This document shows positions 19,384-31,808 of a stretch of 56,300 nt of DNA, one piece after another. Every line of letters starts with the position of its first letter. Positions within the stretch are counted from its first letter, which is position 1. The DNA comes from an uncultured bacterium (GTDB lineage: Bacteria > Acidobacteriota > Thermoanaerobaculia > Multivoradales > J023), in NCBI GenBank assembly GCA_937948815.1, contig CALFAM010000115.1:1-56300 (forward strand). Reading direction: 5' to 3'. The position numbers were made by a program, and so were the translations under genes. The notes beneath the pieces are model-generated. The model had not been told where the DNA came from, ran no database searches, and was given only the letters and a program-made list of their open reading frames with translations.

Positions 19384-19773
19384 GAGAATCTCCGAGCCAG
19401 AAACATGTGACTCCGGCACCGGGCCACACGCCCGTTACCGAAGCGAGGCTGTGTGGGTTCGACAATCCTCCTCTCTTGACGCGCGGCAGCCCCGATTCGT
19501 ATTCCTGCGTCGGCCATGACTCGTTGGAGATGCTCGAGCAGGAATACGCGACGCAGAATCTGTCTTGCATGCGTCGCTCGTCACAACCCCAACTCGCGCC
19601 GATGCGAGCGTTCGACGTGAATGAGGGTTGCGATGTCGCGAATGGTATCGCATAGGGTGCCCTTGTTTAGGGTGCCCGGGGTGAGACGGACGCGTCCAGG
19701 GCTCAAGCGAGCAGGGCTGCTGCGGCGGGACGCTTGCTCAAGGATGAATCAGTGGGCACTGCGACATGCATGA

Positions 19774-20341
19774 CTACCGATCGAAGATCGCGTCTTGTCG
19801 GCACAGCGTTTGGGTGAGCGAGCAGACCGACAGCCCGGCAGCCGTCGTGGTGGCACAATTCGCCAGGCACGTCGCGACATCGCCGCCGGCAGCAACGCAG
19901 GCCTCTTCACACTGCGTCGCTTCGCTGAGTACGAATGTGTTGCAGGCGGCGCGCGATCTCGCCGGCCACCCGTTCGAGATTCTCGAAATCGGTCCCGCGA
20001 AGAATCGGCACGATCCGATGCTCGTGTTTCACGGAGCCGTTCTCGCTCTGTACGAGATCGAAACGAAGCACGCCGACATGACGCTCGATGGCGCCCGCCT
20101 CGTGCAGGGTACCGACGGCGATCTGGCGGTCCAGCTCGAGGATGCCTTGGGTGCGCATCATCTTCATGCCTTCTTCGCTGGTCGCGCCGGCAAGTGAAGA
20201 GTGCTTGACAGGTCGGAATGTGCCGGCGGCAACCGGGGCCTCACCGAGGGGCCTTCGCTCGAGTATCCAGAACGAGAAGATGGGTCTTCGGTCACGCCAT
20301 GAGAATGGGACCGGGCCGGTCCGCCGTGCTCCGGTCCGCAC
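19774..20341 (-). pseudogene. N-truncated, frameshifted paralog of the 18508..19383 protein
   Basis: ORF 19907..20341 (FRPVKHSSLAGATSEEGMKMMRTQGILELDRQIAVGTLHEAGAIERHVGVLRFDL...HRIVPILRGTDFENLERVAGEIARR) aligns by eye to FRPAHSFSLSGTSSEALMAALYDKGIRQYDREIVVGTLYATDGSEQYVAALRLDF...ALVPILKGTGLDKLELVAAELANR. Another frame continues as CNTFVLSEATQCEEACVAAGGDVATCLANCATTTAAGLSVCSLTQTLCRQDAIFDR* (stop 19774-19776). Confidence 0.75.
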
Positions 20342-23656
<3,315 letters not shown>

Positions 23657-23754
23657 GGCAGTCTCAGGGCAGGTCTGCTGCTACCTCATTGTTCCAGGGC
23701 TCGCCAGGAATGCTTGCGCCCGGGCGAAAGGAGTGGCACGCTGTGACGACGATC

Positions 23755-24144
23755 ATGACAGAAGCCAAGCCAAGCGCCACACGCAAGCAGGACGAAGAAG
23801 ACCGTACGACAGAGATGCCCGGGTACCCGCTGACGTCGAAAGCCGCGTTCAGCGTCGGCCAACTCGTCCATCACCGCCTGTTCGACTATCGGGGCGTGAT
23901 TTTCGACGCGGATCCGATCTTTCAGGGGAGCGACGAGTGGTACGAGAAGGTGGCGCGCTCCCGCCCGCCGAGGGATGCCCCGTGGTACCACGTGCTCGTG
24001 GACGGTGCCCAACACACGACCTACGTGGCGGAGCGCAACCTGGAGGCGGATGCCGCCGGCGACGAGATCGTCCACCCGCTGCTCAGCGAGCTTTTCGCGG
24101 CCTTCGAAGACGGCACCTACCGGAGTCGCCAGGCGCCCCACTGA
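23755..24144 (+). CDS. hspQ: HspQ family heat shock protein
   Basis: FSVGQLVHHRLFDYRGVIFDADPIFQGSDEWYEKVARSRPPRDAPWYHVLVDGAQHTTYVAERNLEAD...HPLLSELFAAFEDGTY; start chosen at internal ATG 23755. Confidence 0.9.
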   Translation: MTEAKPSATRKQDEEDRTTEMPGYPLTSKAAFSVGQLVHHRLFDYRGVIFDADPIFQGSDEWYEKVARSRPPRDAPWYHVLVDGAQHTTYVAERNLEADAAGDEIVHPLLSELFAAFEDGTYRSRQAPH

Positions 24145-24410
24145 GTCCCCGTTCGAGTCCCTCGCTGGCGTCGCACGACGGGTCCGTGCCCTGGACCTCG
24201 GCGCGGCTGCGCGTCTGTCCCGGTGGCCGAGCCTTGCGTGCCCTGTGGACGACCGAGCCCGCGGCGAGTCGCGGAGAAGTGTTTGGGTCGGGCGACCGGC
24301 ATTGACGTCGCCGCGACGCCTGCCGGATACTGTGGCTCCGATTTCGTTGTTGGAGATGATGCTCATGCGTTTGGCCGCGAGGGCCGCTCGGGCCGACCAA
24401 GGCGCCCCCT

Positions 24411-24518
24411 TGTCTTGCCAGTAGACCGTGCCCTGCCAGCAAACCGTGTCTTGCCAGTAAACCGTGTCCTGCCAGGAGACGACGTCTTGCCAGGAGACCG
24501 AGTCCCTCGAGGAGAATG
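24411..24518. repeat. 18-bp tandem repeat, 6 copies, degenerating into the RBS/start codon of the S9 peptidase
   Basis: TGTCTTGCCAGTAGACCG / TGCCCTGCCAGCAAACCG / TGTCTTGCCAGTAAACCG / TGTCCTGCCAGGAGACGA / CGTCTTGCCAGGAGACCG / AGTCCCTCGAGGAGAATG (last unit ends on ATG 24516-24518). Confidence 0.93.
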
Positions 24519-26675
24519 GCGATGTCCGTGACTCTTTCGTTTTACCGTTCGCTTGCCGTGGCCGTGCTCGTGGCCCTTCTTTCTGTTGCCGGTCCAGCCC
24601 GCGCTGCCGAGACGGATTCGGCCGAGAGCCACCCGTTCAGCGCGCAGGATCTGGTCGGGATGACTCGCGTTTCGGGGCCGCAAGCGTCACCCGATGGTAG
24701 CCAGGTGGTCTACGTGGTGCGCACCACCGACTTCGAGGCCGACCGTGGACGCACGGATCTGTGGATGGTGCCGGCGGACGGAAGCGCGCCGCCTCGTCAG
24801 CTGACGACGCACGAATCCGGAGATGGCAGCCCGCGCTGGGCGCCGGACGGCAGCGGTGTCTATTTCCTGTCCGGCCGTTCCGGTTCATCGCAGGTGTGGT
24901 TCCTGGCCATGGCCGGCGGTGAAGCCCGGCGCGCGACGGATCTGCCGCTCGACGTCTCGGCCTTCGCCGTGTCGCCGACCGGCACGCATCTGGCCGTTGC
25001 CCTCGAAGTCTTCCCCGATTGTGAAACGCTCGCCTGCACGACCTCACGGCTCGAAGAGCACGAGAAGGCCAAGACTTCGGGTCTCGTCTACGATCAGCTC
25101 TTCGTCCGGCATTGGGACACGTGGAAAGACGGCAGACGATCGCATCTCTTTGTCGTGCCGGTCGCCCAAGAAGCCGCCCGCGAGGAAGATGCCAGCGACG
25201 GCACAGCCAGCGAGTCCGCGGAACCGGTCGACGTCACGGCTGGCTTCGATGCCGACGTGCCGTCCAAGCCCTTTGGCGGCGACGAAGAGTTCACCTTCAC
25301 GCCGGACGGGCAAGGGATCGTTTTCACCGCGCGCACCGCCAACAACACCGAGCCGTGGTCGACCAATTTCGATCTCTTCTACCGCGCGATCGATGGCGAA
25401 GGTGAGGCCCGCAAGCTCACCGGCAACCCGGCCTGGGATACGCAGCCGACGTTCTCGCCCGACGGCAAGACGCTGGCGTACCTGGCGATGGCCCGCCCGG
25501 GATTCGAAGCCGATCGCTTCCGCATCGTCCTGCTCGACTGGCCGGGGGGCGCACTGACCGACTCTCCCACCGCAGCGCCCCGCACGCTCACCGAAGACTG
25601 GGATCGGTCACCGGGCGGGATGGCGTTCTCGCCGGACAGCAGCACGATCTACACGACGGTCGGCGACATCGGCCAAGTCGCGCTCTACGCAGTCGACACG
25701 AAAAGCGGTCAGCCACGAATGATCACCGGCGGTGGCCACGTGCGCAGCCCGCAGCCGCTCGCGGATGGCAGCATCGTATTCGGACGCGATGACCTCGACT
25801 CGCCGGTCGATCTCTATCGCCGCGCGTCCGACGGCACGATCGCACGCCTCACCGATCACAACGCCGAGCGCCTGGCAGGTATTCGTTTCGGCGACTACGA
25901 GCCATTCTCATTTGCCGGCTGGAACGACGAGACTGTCCACGGTTGGCTGGTCAAGCCCGCGGACTTCGATCCGGCCAAGCGCTACCCGCTGGCGTTCTTG
26001 ATTCACGGCGGGCCACAAGGGTCGTTCGACAACGACTTCCACTATCGCTGGAATCCGCAGTCGTACGCGGGCGCCGGCTACGTGGCAGTCACGATCGACT
26101 TCCACGGCTCGACGGGCTACGGCCAGGCGTTTACCGACTCGATCACCGGTGATTGGGGCGGCAAGCCTCTCGAGGATCTGCAGAAGGGTCTGGACCACGT
26201 GCTCGAGAACTATGCCTTCATCGATGGCGATCGTGTTTGCGCCCTCGGCGCCTCGTACGGCGGTTACATGGTCAACTGGATCGCCGGTGCCTGGCCGGAG
26301 CGCTTTCGTTGCCTGGTCAACCACGATGGCCTGTTCGACCTGCGCGACATGTACTACACCACCGAGGAACTCTGGTTCCCCGAGTGGGAGATGGGCGGCA
26401 CGCCCTACGACGTGCCCGCCAACTTCGAGCGTCACAACCCGGTGAACCTGGTCGACAAGTGGCAGACGCCCATGCTGGTGATCCATGGCGCACGGGACTA
26501 TCGTGTCGTCGACACCCAGGGCCTCGCGACCTTCACGGCACTGCAGCGTCGCGGCATCCCGAGCCGCCTGCTCTACTTTCCCGACGAGAACCATTGGGTG
26601 CTCAAGCCCAACAACAGCCTCCAATGGCACGAAGTCGTCCTCGGTTGGCTCGATCAGTGGCTGAAGGACGACTAG
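24516..26675 (+). CDS. secreted S9 family prolyl oligopeptidase/acylaminoacyl-peptidase
   Basis: 719 aa; signal peptide; TolB-like propeller; GASYGGYMVNW (Ser), HGARDYRV (Asp), DENHWVLKP (His). Confidence 0.95.
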   Translation: MAMSVTLSFYRSLAVAVLVALLSVAGPARAAETDSAESHPFSAQDLVGMTRVSGPQASPDGSQVVYVVRTTDFEADRGRTDLWMVPADGSAPPRQLTTHESGDGSPRWAPDGSGVYFLSGRSGSSQVWFLAMAGGEARRATDLPLDVSAFAVSPTGTHLAVALEVFPDCETLACTTSRLEEHEKAKTSGLVYDQLFVRHWDTWKDGRRSHLFVVPVAQEAAREEDASDGTASESAEPVDVTAGFDADVPSKPFGGDEEFTFTPDGQGIVFTARTANNTEPWSTNFDLFYRAIDGEGEARKLTGNPAWDTQPTFSPDGKTLAYLAMARPGFEADRFRIVLLDWPGGALTDSPTAAPRTLTEDWDRSPGGMAFSPDSSTIYTTVGDIGQVALYAVDTKSGQPRMITGGGHVRSPQPLADGSIVFGRDDLDSPVDLYRRASDGTIARLTDHNAERLAGIRFGDYEPFSFAGWNDETVHGWLVKPADFDPAKRYPLAFLIHGGPQGSFDNDFHYRWNPQSYAGAGYVAVTIDFHGSTGYGQAFTDSITGDWGGKPLEDLQKGLDHVLENYAFIDGDRVCALGASYGGYMVNWIAGAWPERFRCLVNHDGLFDLRDMYYTTEELWFPEWEMGGTPYDVPANFERHNPVNLVDKWQTPMLVIHGARDYRVVDTQGLATFTALQRRGIPSRLLYFPDENHWVLKPNNSLQWHEVVLGWLDQWLKDD

Positions 26676-27016
26676 CCCACACGGCTCACAGGGAGTGTTG
26701 CGAGGCAGGGTAGAGGCCCACGCCCGCAAGACCATGTCGAGCACGCTCGCGTGAGTGAAATGCAGCAGATGCACGCGGAATCACCGTCGTCCCGGTTTTC
26801 GTTGAGCGGGGCGCCCGGGCTGCGAACGGCCTCGCAGGGGCAGCCGGCGAGGTTTCCGCAGCCAACCCGTGTGGGTTCATCTATGGTTTCGGGATAGACG
26901 AACAGTAGAATAGCGAGCGGACGTGTGGCTCGGCACACGCCTCGCTCACCGAGACTTTGCGACCCAAAATACGACCGACCCGCCTGGACTGCAGGCGGGC
27001 GGGGGAGATACCAGAC

Positions 27017-27520
27017 ATGCTCGTCAGCGCCAAGATCGTCGAAGCCTTCAATGCCCAGATCGGCCATGAGCTGGGGGCGTCTCATCAATACCTGGCCATC
27101 GCTTCCTACTTTGACAACGAGGACCTCTCCGAGCTGGCGGCGTTCTTCTTTCGCCAGGCCGACGAGGAGCGGGACCATGCGATGAAGTTCGTACGTTTCC
27201 TGCTCGAGGCCGACGGCCAGGTGCGGATTCCCGAAATTGCGGCACCCAAGAACGAGTTCGGGACCGCGGTGGAGGCAGTGCAGGCCTCACTCGATTGGGA
27301 GAAAGAGGTTACCCAGCAGATCTATGACCTGGTGGCGCTGAGCCAGGCGGAGAACAACTACATCGCCCAGCGATTCCTCGACTGGTTCGTCACCGAGCAG
27401 CTCGAAGAGGTGTCGACCATGAGCACCTTGCTCGGCATCGTCAAGCGGGCGGGTGAAGGCAACCTGCTCTACGTCGAGGACTACTTGAGCCGCCACGGCA
27501 TTGCCGCGGACGGCGAGTAG
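27017..27520 (+). CDS. ferritin
   Basis: MLVSAKIVEAFNAQIGHELGASHQYLAIASYFDNEDLSELAAFFFRQADEERDHAMKFVRFL...EKEVTQQIYDLVALSQAENNYIAQRFLDWFVTEQLEEVSTMSTLLG; ferroxidase-type E/H ligands. Confidence 0.94.
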   Translation: MLVSAKIVEAFNAQIGHELGASHQYLAIASYFDNEDLSELAAFFFRQADEERDHAMKFVRFLLEADGQVRIPEIAAPKNEFGTAVEAVQASLDWEKEVTQQIYDLVALSQAENNYIAQRFLDWFVTEQLEEVSTMSTLLGIVKRAGEGNLLYVEDYLSRHGIAADGE

Positions 27521-27575
27521 CCGATCGGGAGCGCCCGCCTGAAAAGGCTCGCGCAGACGCTCTGACGTCGAACGG

Positions 27576-27605
27576 AAAAGGCCAGCCTATGGAGGCTGGC
27601 CTTTT
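27576..27605. terminator. bidirectional intrinsic terminator between ferritin and the CDGSH gene
   Basis: AAAAGGCCAGCCT-ATGG-AGGCTGGCCTTTT, 13-bp perfect stem flanked by A and T tracts, between convergent genes. Confidence 0.92.
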
Positions 27606-27651
27606 GGCATCATGCTGCGGGGTGTTTCTGCGCTGGAGGCGGCGTGGAGCG

Positions 27652-28065
27652 CTATTCGGCGCAGAAGCCGGCGTCTTTGTGCTGGCCGTCGCAGAAGGGC
27701 TTGGTCGACGAGGCACCGCAGCGGCAGAGAGCAGCACGGGCGCCTTCGCAGGTCGCCCCATCGGCTGTCTGCAAGGTCACTGGACCGGAGATGAGCAGAG
27801 GGCCGTGGGTGGCGGTGGTCACTTCCAGGGCACCAGCCTCCGCCGTGCCGACCAGCTTGCCACCAGCAATCACCCCTGGATCTTCGAAGTCGATCGCACT
27901 GTGGCTGCCGTCGCAGAAAGGCTGATTCTTCGAGGCGCCGCAGCGGCATAGGTAGACCGTCTCGTCGGTGGCAATCGGCGTACCGTCTTGCTTCTTGACC
28001 TTGACGTCGCCCGAGAGCTCGAACGGTCCGTCGGCAAACACCGTGATCTTGTTGCCGTCACTCAT
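27652..28065 (-). CDS. twin CDGSH iron-sulfur domain protein
   Basis: MSDGNKITVFADGPFELSGDV...CRCGASKNQPFCDGSH...CRCGASSTKPFCDGQH; two CDGSH-type motifs; start at Met 28065. Confidence 0.92.
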   Translation of the reverse strand: MSDGNKITVFADGPFELSGDVKVKKQDGTPIATDETVYLCRCGASKNQPFCDGSHSAIDFEDPGVIAGGKLVGTAEAGALEVTTATHGPLLISGPVTLQTADGATCEGARAALCRCGASSTKPFCDGQHKDAGFCAE

Positions 28066-28163
28066 GGTTGCTGCTCCAGGATTTCGCCCGCCTACTGTCG
28101 ACGGGCAGGGTTGTCGTCCATGGCTGCGCGTGGCGGCCGCATCGTGGTTCCGTTCCGGGTCGC

Positions 28164-29129
28164 TCAGTGAATGCCGCGGGCGGTCACGGCTTCGAGAATC
28201 GACACGGCATTGTTGGCGCCGCCCACAGTGAGGTTGTCGAAGACCGCCCACAGCCAGTACCGGCCATCGCTCGTGGGATCCGGGGTGATCCGGCCCACCA
28301 AGATTTCGTCGCGCGCGGCCGACTGGATGGGGCCGAGATCGTCCGGATCTTCGACCACCTCGATCAACGGCTGCTCGGTGAGGCAGTCGCGGACCGCGTC
28401 AAGGCCCGGATCGTCGCCGAACTCCAGGCAGAGACTGAGGGAGCAGCCGTGGAAGACGCCGGCCCGCAAGCGCTGCACCGTGCAGGTGGGTGCTCCCTCG
28501 CCGAGCGCCTCGGCAGTCAAGCTGCCCAGGTTCGTACCCGCGTGGAGATCGGGCAGGAAATTGAAGGCGATCTGGGTACCGTAGACCTCCTTGGGCCACT
28601 CGCCCTGGAAGGCGAGAATGCCTCGCGTCTGCTCGAGCACCTCGTCGAGGGCCGCGCCACCGTGGAGCGACGCGGGCTCGATCAACGTGGCCGTAGCCTG
28701 GCGCGGGGAGAGCGACATCAGCGGCGCCAAGATCGAAGCCAGGCCGATCACCCCGGGGTGCGGGCTGAGAAGCACCTCACCACGGCGGGCCTGATCGAGG
28801 TTGACGCCGGCCACGATGGGCTGCCCGTCGCTGTTCTCGGCGTCCGGCGCCAGCACAATGCCGGTGCTCGCCGCGCCCAGCCGTGGGAGCAGGGCGCGGG
28901 TGGTCGCGAGATCGCCACAGAAGATCGCGCAGTCGACCGTGCTCAGGTCGCTTTCGTCGAGGTTTTGCACGAAGGTCGCGGCGCCGGCGATCTCGGCCAG
29001 GGTGCCGGCCTCGTCGTCATCATTGGTGAGCAGACGGATTTCGCGCCACAGCTCTTTGCGTCGGCTGAGGGCTTCGCGAACTTCCTTGCCGAGGAGATCA
29101 CTGGGGTGGACGAGTGCTACGACTGTCAT
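28164..29129 (-). CDS. aspartate-semialdehyde dehydrogenase-like protein (Asd/Usg family), probably non-catalytic
   Basis: Asd-like fold signatures (LLSPHPGVIGLASILAPLMSL...ATLIEPASLHGGAALDEVLEQT...AFNFLPDLH; VFHGCSLSLCLEF), but the NC-x-T active-site Cys region reads SPHPGVIG. Confidence 0.75.
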   Translation of the reverse strand: MTVVALVHPSDLLGKEVREALSRRKELWREIRLLTNDDDEAGTLAEIAGAATFVQNLDESDLSTVDCAIFCGDLATTRALLPRLGAASTGIVLAPDAENSDGQPIVAGVNLDQARRGEVLLSPHPGVIGLASILAPLMSLSPRQATATLIEPASLHGGAALDEVLEQTRGILAFQGEWPKEVYGTQIAFNFLPDLHAGTNLGSLTAEALGEGAPTCTVQRLRAGVFHGCSLSLCLEFGDDPGLDAVRDCLTEQPLIEVVEDPDDLGPIQSAARDEILVGRITPDPTSDGRYWLWAVFDNLTVGGANNAVSILEAVTARGIH

Positions 29130-30019
29130 GAGGAATCCGATGTGTGGTCGATTTCAGTATTGCCGACGGTCCGCCATGCGCGGCGTCCAGCGAGCCAGGC
29201 GAGCGGACCGTAGCACGTATAGAGCACGGCGACCGACACGAAGAACGCTGGCGGGTGAATGGCCGCGAGGATGAGCACGGCAGTGACCGGAATCAGTAGG
29301 CGGTAGCTGCGCCGGCGGCCGAAGTCGAGGCGCTTGAGACTGGGGTAGCGGAAGGTCGACACCATCAAGATGCCGATCACGAAGAGGGTGACGACCATCA
29401 GCACGGGGAGGAGATGGGACCAGCCATCGATCGCACCGGTCGCCGCACCCGTCGCTGCGCGGTCGCCGAGGGGCGCGCTTGCGGTGTCGGCGCGGCCGGC
29501 ACCGGAATGCGGTGCGATGAGCAGAAAGGAACCGATCGCGCCGGCCGCAGCAGGAGAAGGCAGGCCGACGAAGAAGCGACTATCGACGCTCTTGTTCTGG
29601 ACGTTGAAGCGTGCCAATCGGGTGGCGGTGCACACCAGGAAGAAGATCGGCGCCAGCCAGCCGATCCGGCCGAGGGATCCCAAACCCCAGAGATAGGCGA
29701 GCAGTGCGGGCGTGCTGCCGAAGGTCAGCACGTCGGCGAGCGAATCGAACGCCTTGCCGAATTCACTCTCGGTACCCGTGAGGCGCGCGATCCGGCCGTC
29801 GAGTGCATCGAGCACGCCAGCCGAGAAGAGCAGGATCGCGGCCCGGACGAAGCTTCCCTCCAGGCCTTCGATGATCGCGAGAAAACCGAGAAAGACGTTG
29901 CCAAGGGTGAACAGGCTGGGCAAGAGGTACATGCCGCGCCGAAGGTGTGGGTGGGCACGTCGTCGGGTGGAACGCGCGCGAGTCTCGTGCGTTGAATCGT
30001 CCGTGTCTGGGGCGCGCAT
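29126..30019 (-). CDS. pssA: CDP-diacylglycerol--serine O-phosphatidyltransferase
   Basis: LFTLGNVFLGFLAIIEGLEGSFVRAAILLFSAGVLDALDGRIARLTGTESEFGKAFDSLADVLTFGSTPALL (CDP-alcohol phosphotransferase motif DxxDGxxARxxx...GxxxDxxxD). Confidence 0.92.
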   Translation of the reverse strand: MRAPDTDDSTHETRARSTRRRAHPHLRRGMYLLPSLFTLGNVFLGFLAIIEGLEGSFVRAAILLFSAGVLDALDGRIARLTGTESEFGKAFDSLADVLTFGSTPALLAYLWGLGSLGRIGWLAPIFFLVCTATRLARFNVQNKSVDSRFFVGLPSPAAAGAIGSFLLIAPHSGAGRADTASAPLGDRAATGAATGAIDGWSHLLPVLMVVTLFVIGILMVSTFRYPSLKRLDFGRRRSYRLLIPVTAVLILAAIHPPAFFVSVAVLYTCYGPLAWLAGRRAWRTVGNTEIDHTSDSS

Positions 30020-30174
30020 GACCTGATCTTAGCCTGGATCCCGGTGCAGCAGGCCGAATCGCCCGCACCCCAGGGCACCTTGCCCATGGTATTTCGCTGG
30101 CTTCCAGCGTTTCGACAATTCCGCTACGCTGAAAAGGTTGCAGATGACATGGCGCTTGGCCTGAGGCTGAGTGT

Positions 30175-31617
30175 GTGATGAATCGTGAAGATCGGGAGGC
30201 TGCTCGAATGAAGGCCAGGCGCTGGCTGTGTGGGGTGCTGCTCGCAGCCCATGTGTGGGTGCCGGCCCCGGTTCCGGCTGGCGAGATCGTTGGGATCCGC
30301 ATCACGCAAACCGGCAACACAGGGTTGACGGTGCATGCATCGGTCACGGCCTTCTTGCCCACCACTGTGACCGATTCCACGGTCGATCTCGGAACGGCGT
30401 ATCGGATCCCCGCTGTGGACTGGGGAGACGGCGCCAAAATCGCGTATCTTGGCGGAGCTCCCGGCAAAGGCATCCCGTTTGTGACCACCTCGACCCGCGA
30501 CGATGTACGCCTGCGCGTCTACCGAGGGAGTTTCTCTCACACCTATGGTCAGCCTGGACGCTACGCCGTTGCGGCCAACTCCGGCTGCTGCCCGCAAGTG
30601 TCCGGCGGCTCGCTGGTGGAAGGCATGGCGGTTGCTACGACGATCTCGACCTTGGGTCTTTTCGGCCCGACCACGTTCACGACGAGCTTTGCGCAGAGTC
30701 GTCTCGAAGTCGTCGCCCAGCCGCTCGGCTTTCGCAAGCTCTTCGTCCCTCAGGACGTTCGTGTCGGAATGCTCAGCCGACTGACCTATCAACTCGACAA
30801 TGCGACGGGCCGTGAACCTGTCACGGGTCTCCGCTTTACCGATCACCTTCCCGCTGGACTGGCCGTGGCGACGCCGCCTAATCTGCTACATGATTGTGCG
30901 GCGGGTCGAGCAACGGCGGCACCGCGCGCATCGACCGTTTCGTTTGTCAACGGAACGGTCGATGCGAGAAGTCGATGTACCGTCGGCCTCGATGTCCGCG
31001 CGACCGCATCCGGCCACCACGTCAGCATCTCCGAATCGCTGAGAACAGCGTCGGGTGGCGGTGCGACGGCCATGGCGATACTGGATGTCCACGAGCCACC
31101 CTTCCTCAGCAAGGATTTCTCGCCGTCCGTGCTGCCTGACGGAGGCCTCAGCGTATTGACCTTTGTCATTGACAATACGGCCAACGCCAGGCGTGCGGAT
31201 GGTCTCGCGTTCGTTGACGACCTGCCCCGCGGTCTCCAGATCGCCGATCCTGCGAACGTGGTCAGCACGTGCGTCGGAGGCGCGACGGCCGCGGATCCCG
31301 GCGATCGCCAGATCGCCTATCGAGGCGGCTCGATCCCTGGCCGCGAAACGTGCTGGATCAGCGTCGATATTCTGGTGGTCGGTCGGGGCGGAAACTGGGG
31401 AGAGGAACGCGGAGGCAGTGGAATCTACCGCGGTCTGACAGGTGAGCTCGAGTCGTCTTTGGGCGTTCGCCCTGCCGGCGGCGCCACGGCGGTGCTGACC
31501 GTCCAGGGTACACCGATTCCGACGCTGTCGACGGGCCGTTTGGTGGTATTTGGCGTGTTGATCACTGCGGTTGCACTGGTGATCGTTCGGCGAAACCGTC
31601 TGCGCCAGGCAAGCTGA
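30175..31617 (+). CDS. secreted DUF11-like repeat protein with IPTL-CTERM-type sorting signal
   Basis: Signal peptide; two repeats with FTDHLPAGLAVATPPNLLHDC / FVDDLPRGLQIADPANVVSTC; C-term TPIPTLSTGRLVVFGVLITAVALVIVRRNRLRQAS (motif-TM-basic tripartite). Confidence 0.85.
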   Translation: MMNREDREAARMKARRWLCGVLLAAHVWVPAPVPAGEIVGIRITQTGNTGLTVHASVTAFLPTTVTDSTVDLGTAYRIPAVDWGDGAKIAYLGGAPGKGIPFVTTSTRDDVRLRVYRGSFSHTYGQPGRYAVAANSGCCPQVSGGSLVEGMAVATTISTLGLFGPTTFTTSFAQSRLEVVAQPLGFRKLFVPQDVRVGMLSRLTYQLDNATGREPVTGLRFTDHLPAGLAVATPPNLLHDCAAGRATAAPRASTVSFVNGTVDARSRCTVGLDVRATASGHHVSISESLRTASGGGATAMAILDVHEPPFLSKDFSPSVLPDGGLSVLTFVIDNTANARRADGLAFVDDLPRGLQIADPANVVSTCVGGATAADPGDRQIAYRGGSIPGRETCWISVDILVVGRGGNWGEERGGSGIYRGLTGELESSLGVRPAGGATAVLTVQGTPIPTLSTGRLVVFGVLITAVALVIVRRNRLRQAS

Positions 31618-31808
31618 TTGGCTGCCTGCACAACTCTGGGAAATATCTGATCGGTCGGATAGAGGCCGAGGAGGCGCGCTGGTCGATGACCGCGCGCTAC
31701 CTCGATGTAGTCGTCATCCTACCGAGCAATCCGTGGCAAGACGCTCGCCGGGCCATGCGTGAGCCTTCGTTCTCTACGGCCGCGGCAGCAGACTTTCGCC
31801 ACCGCCTG

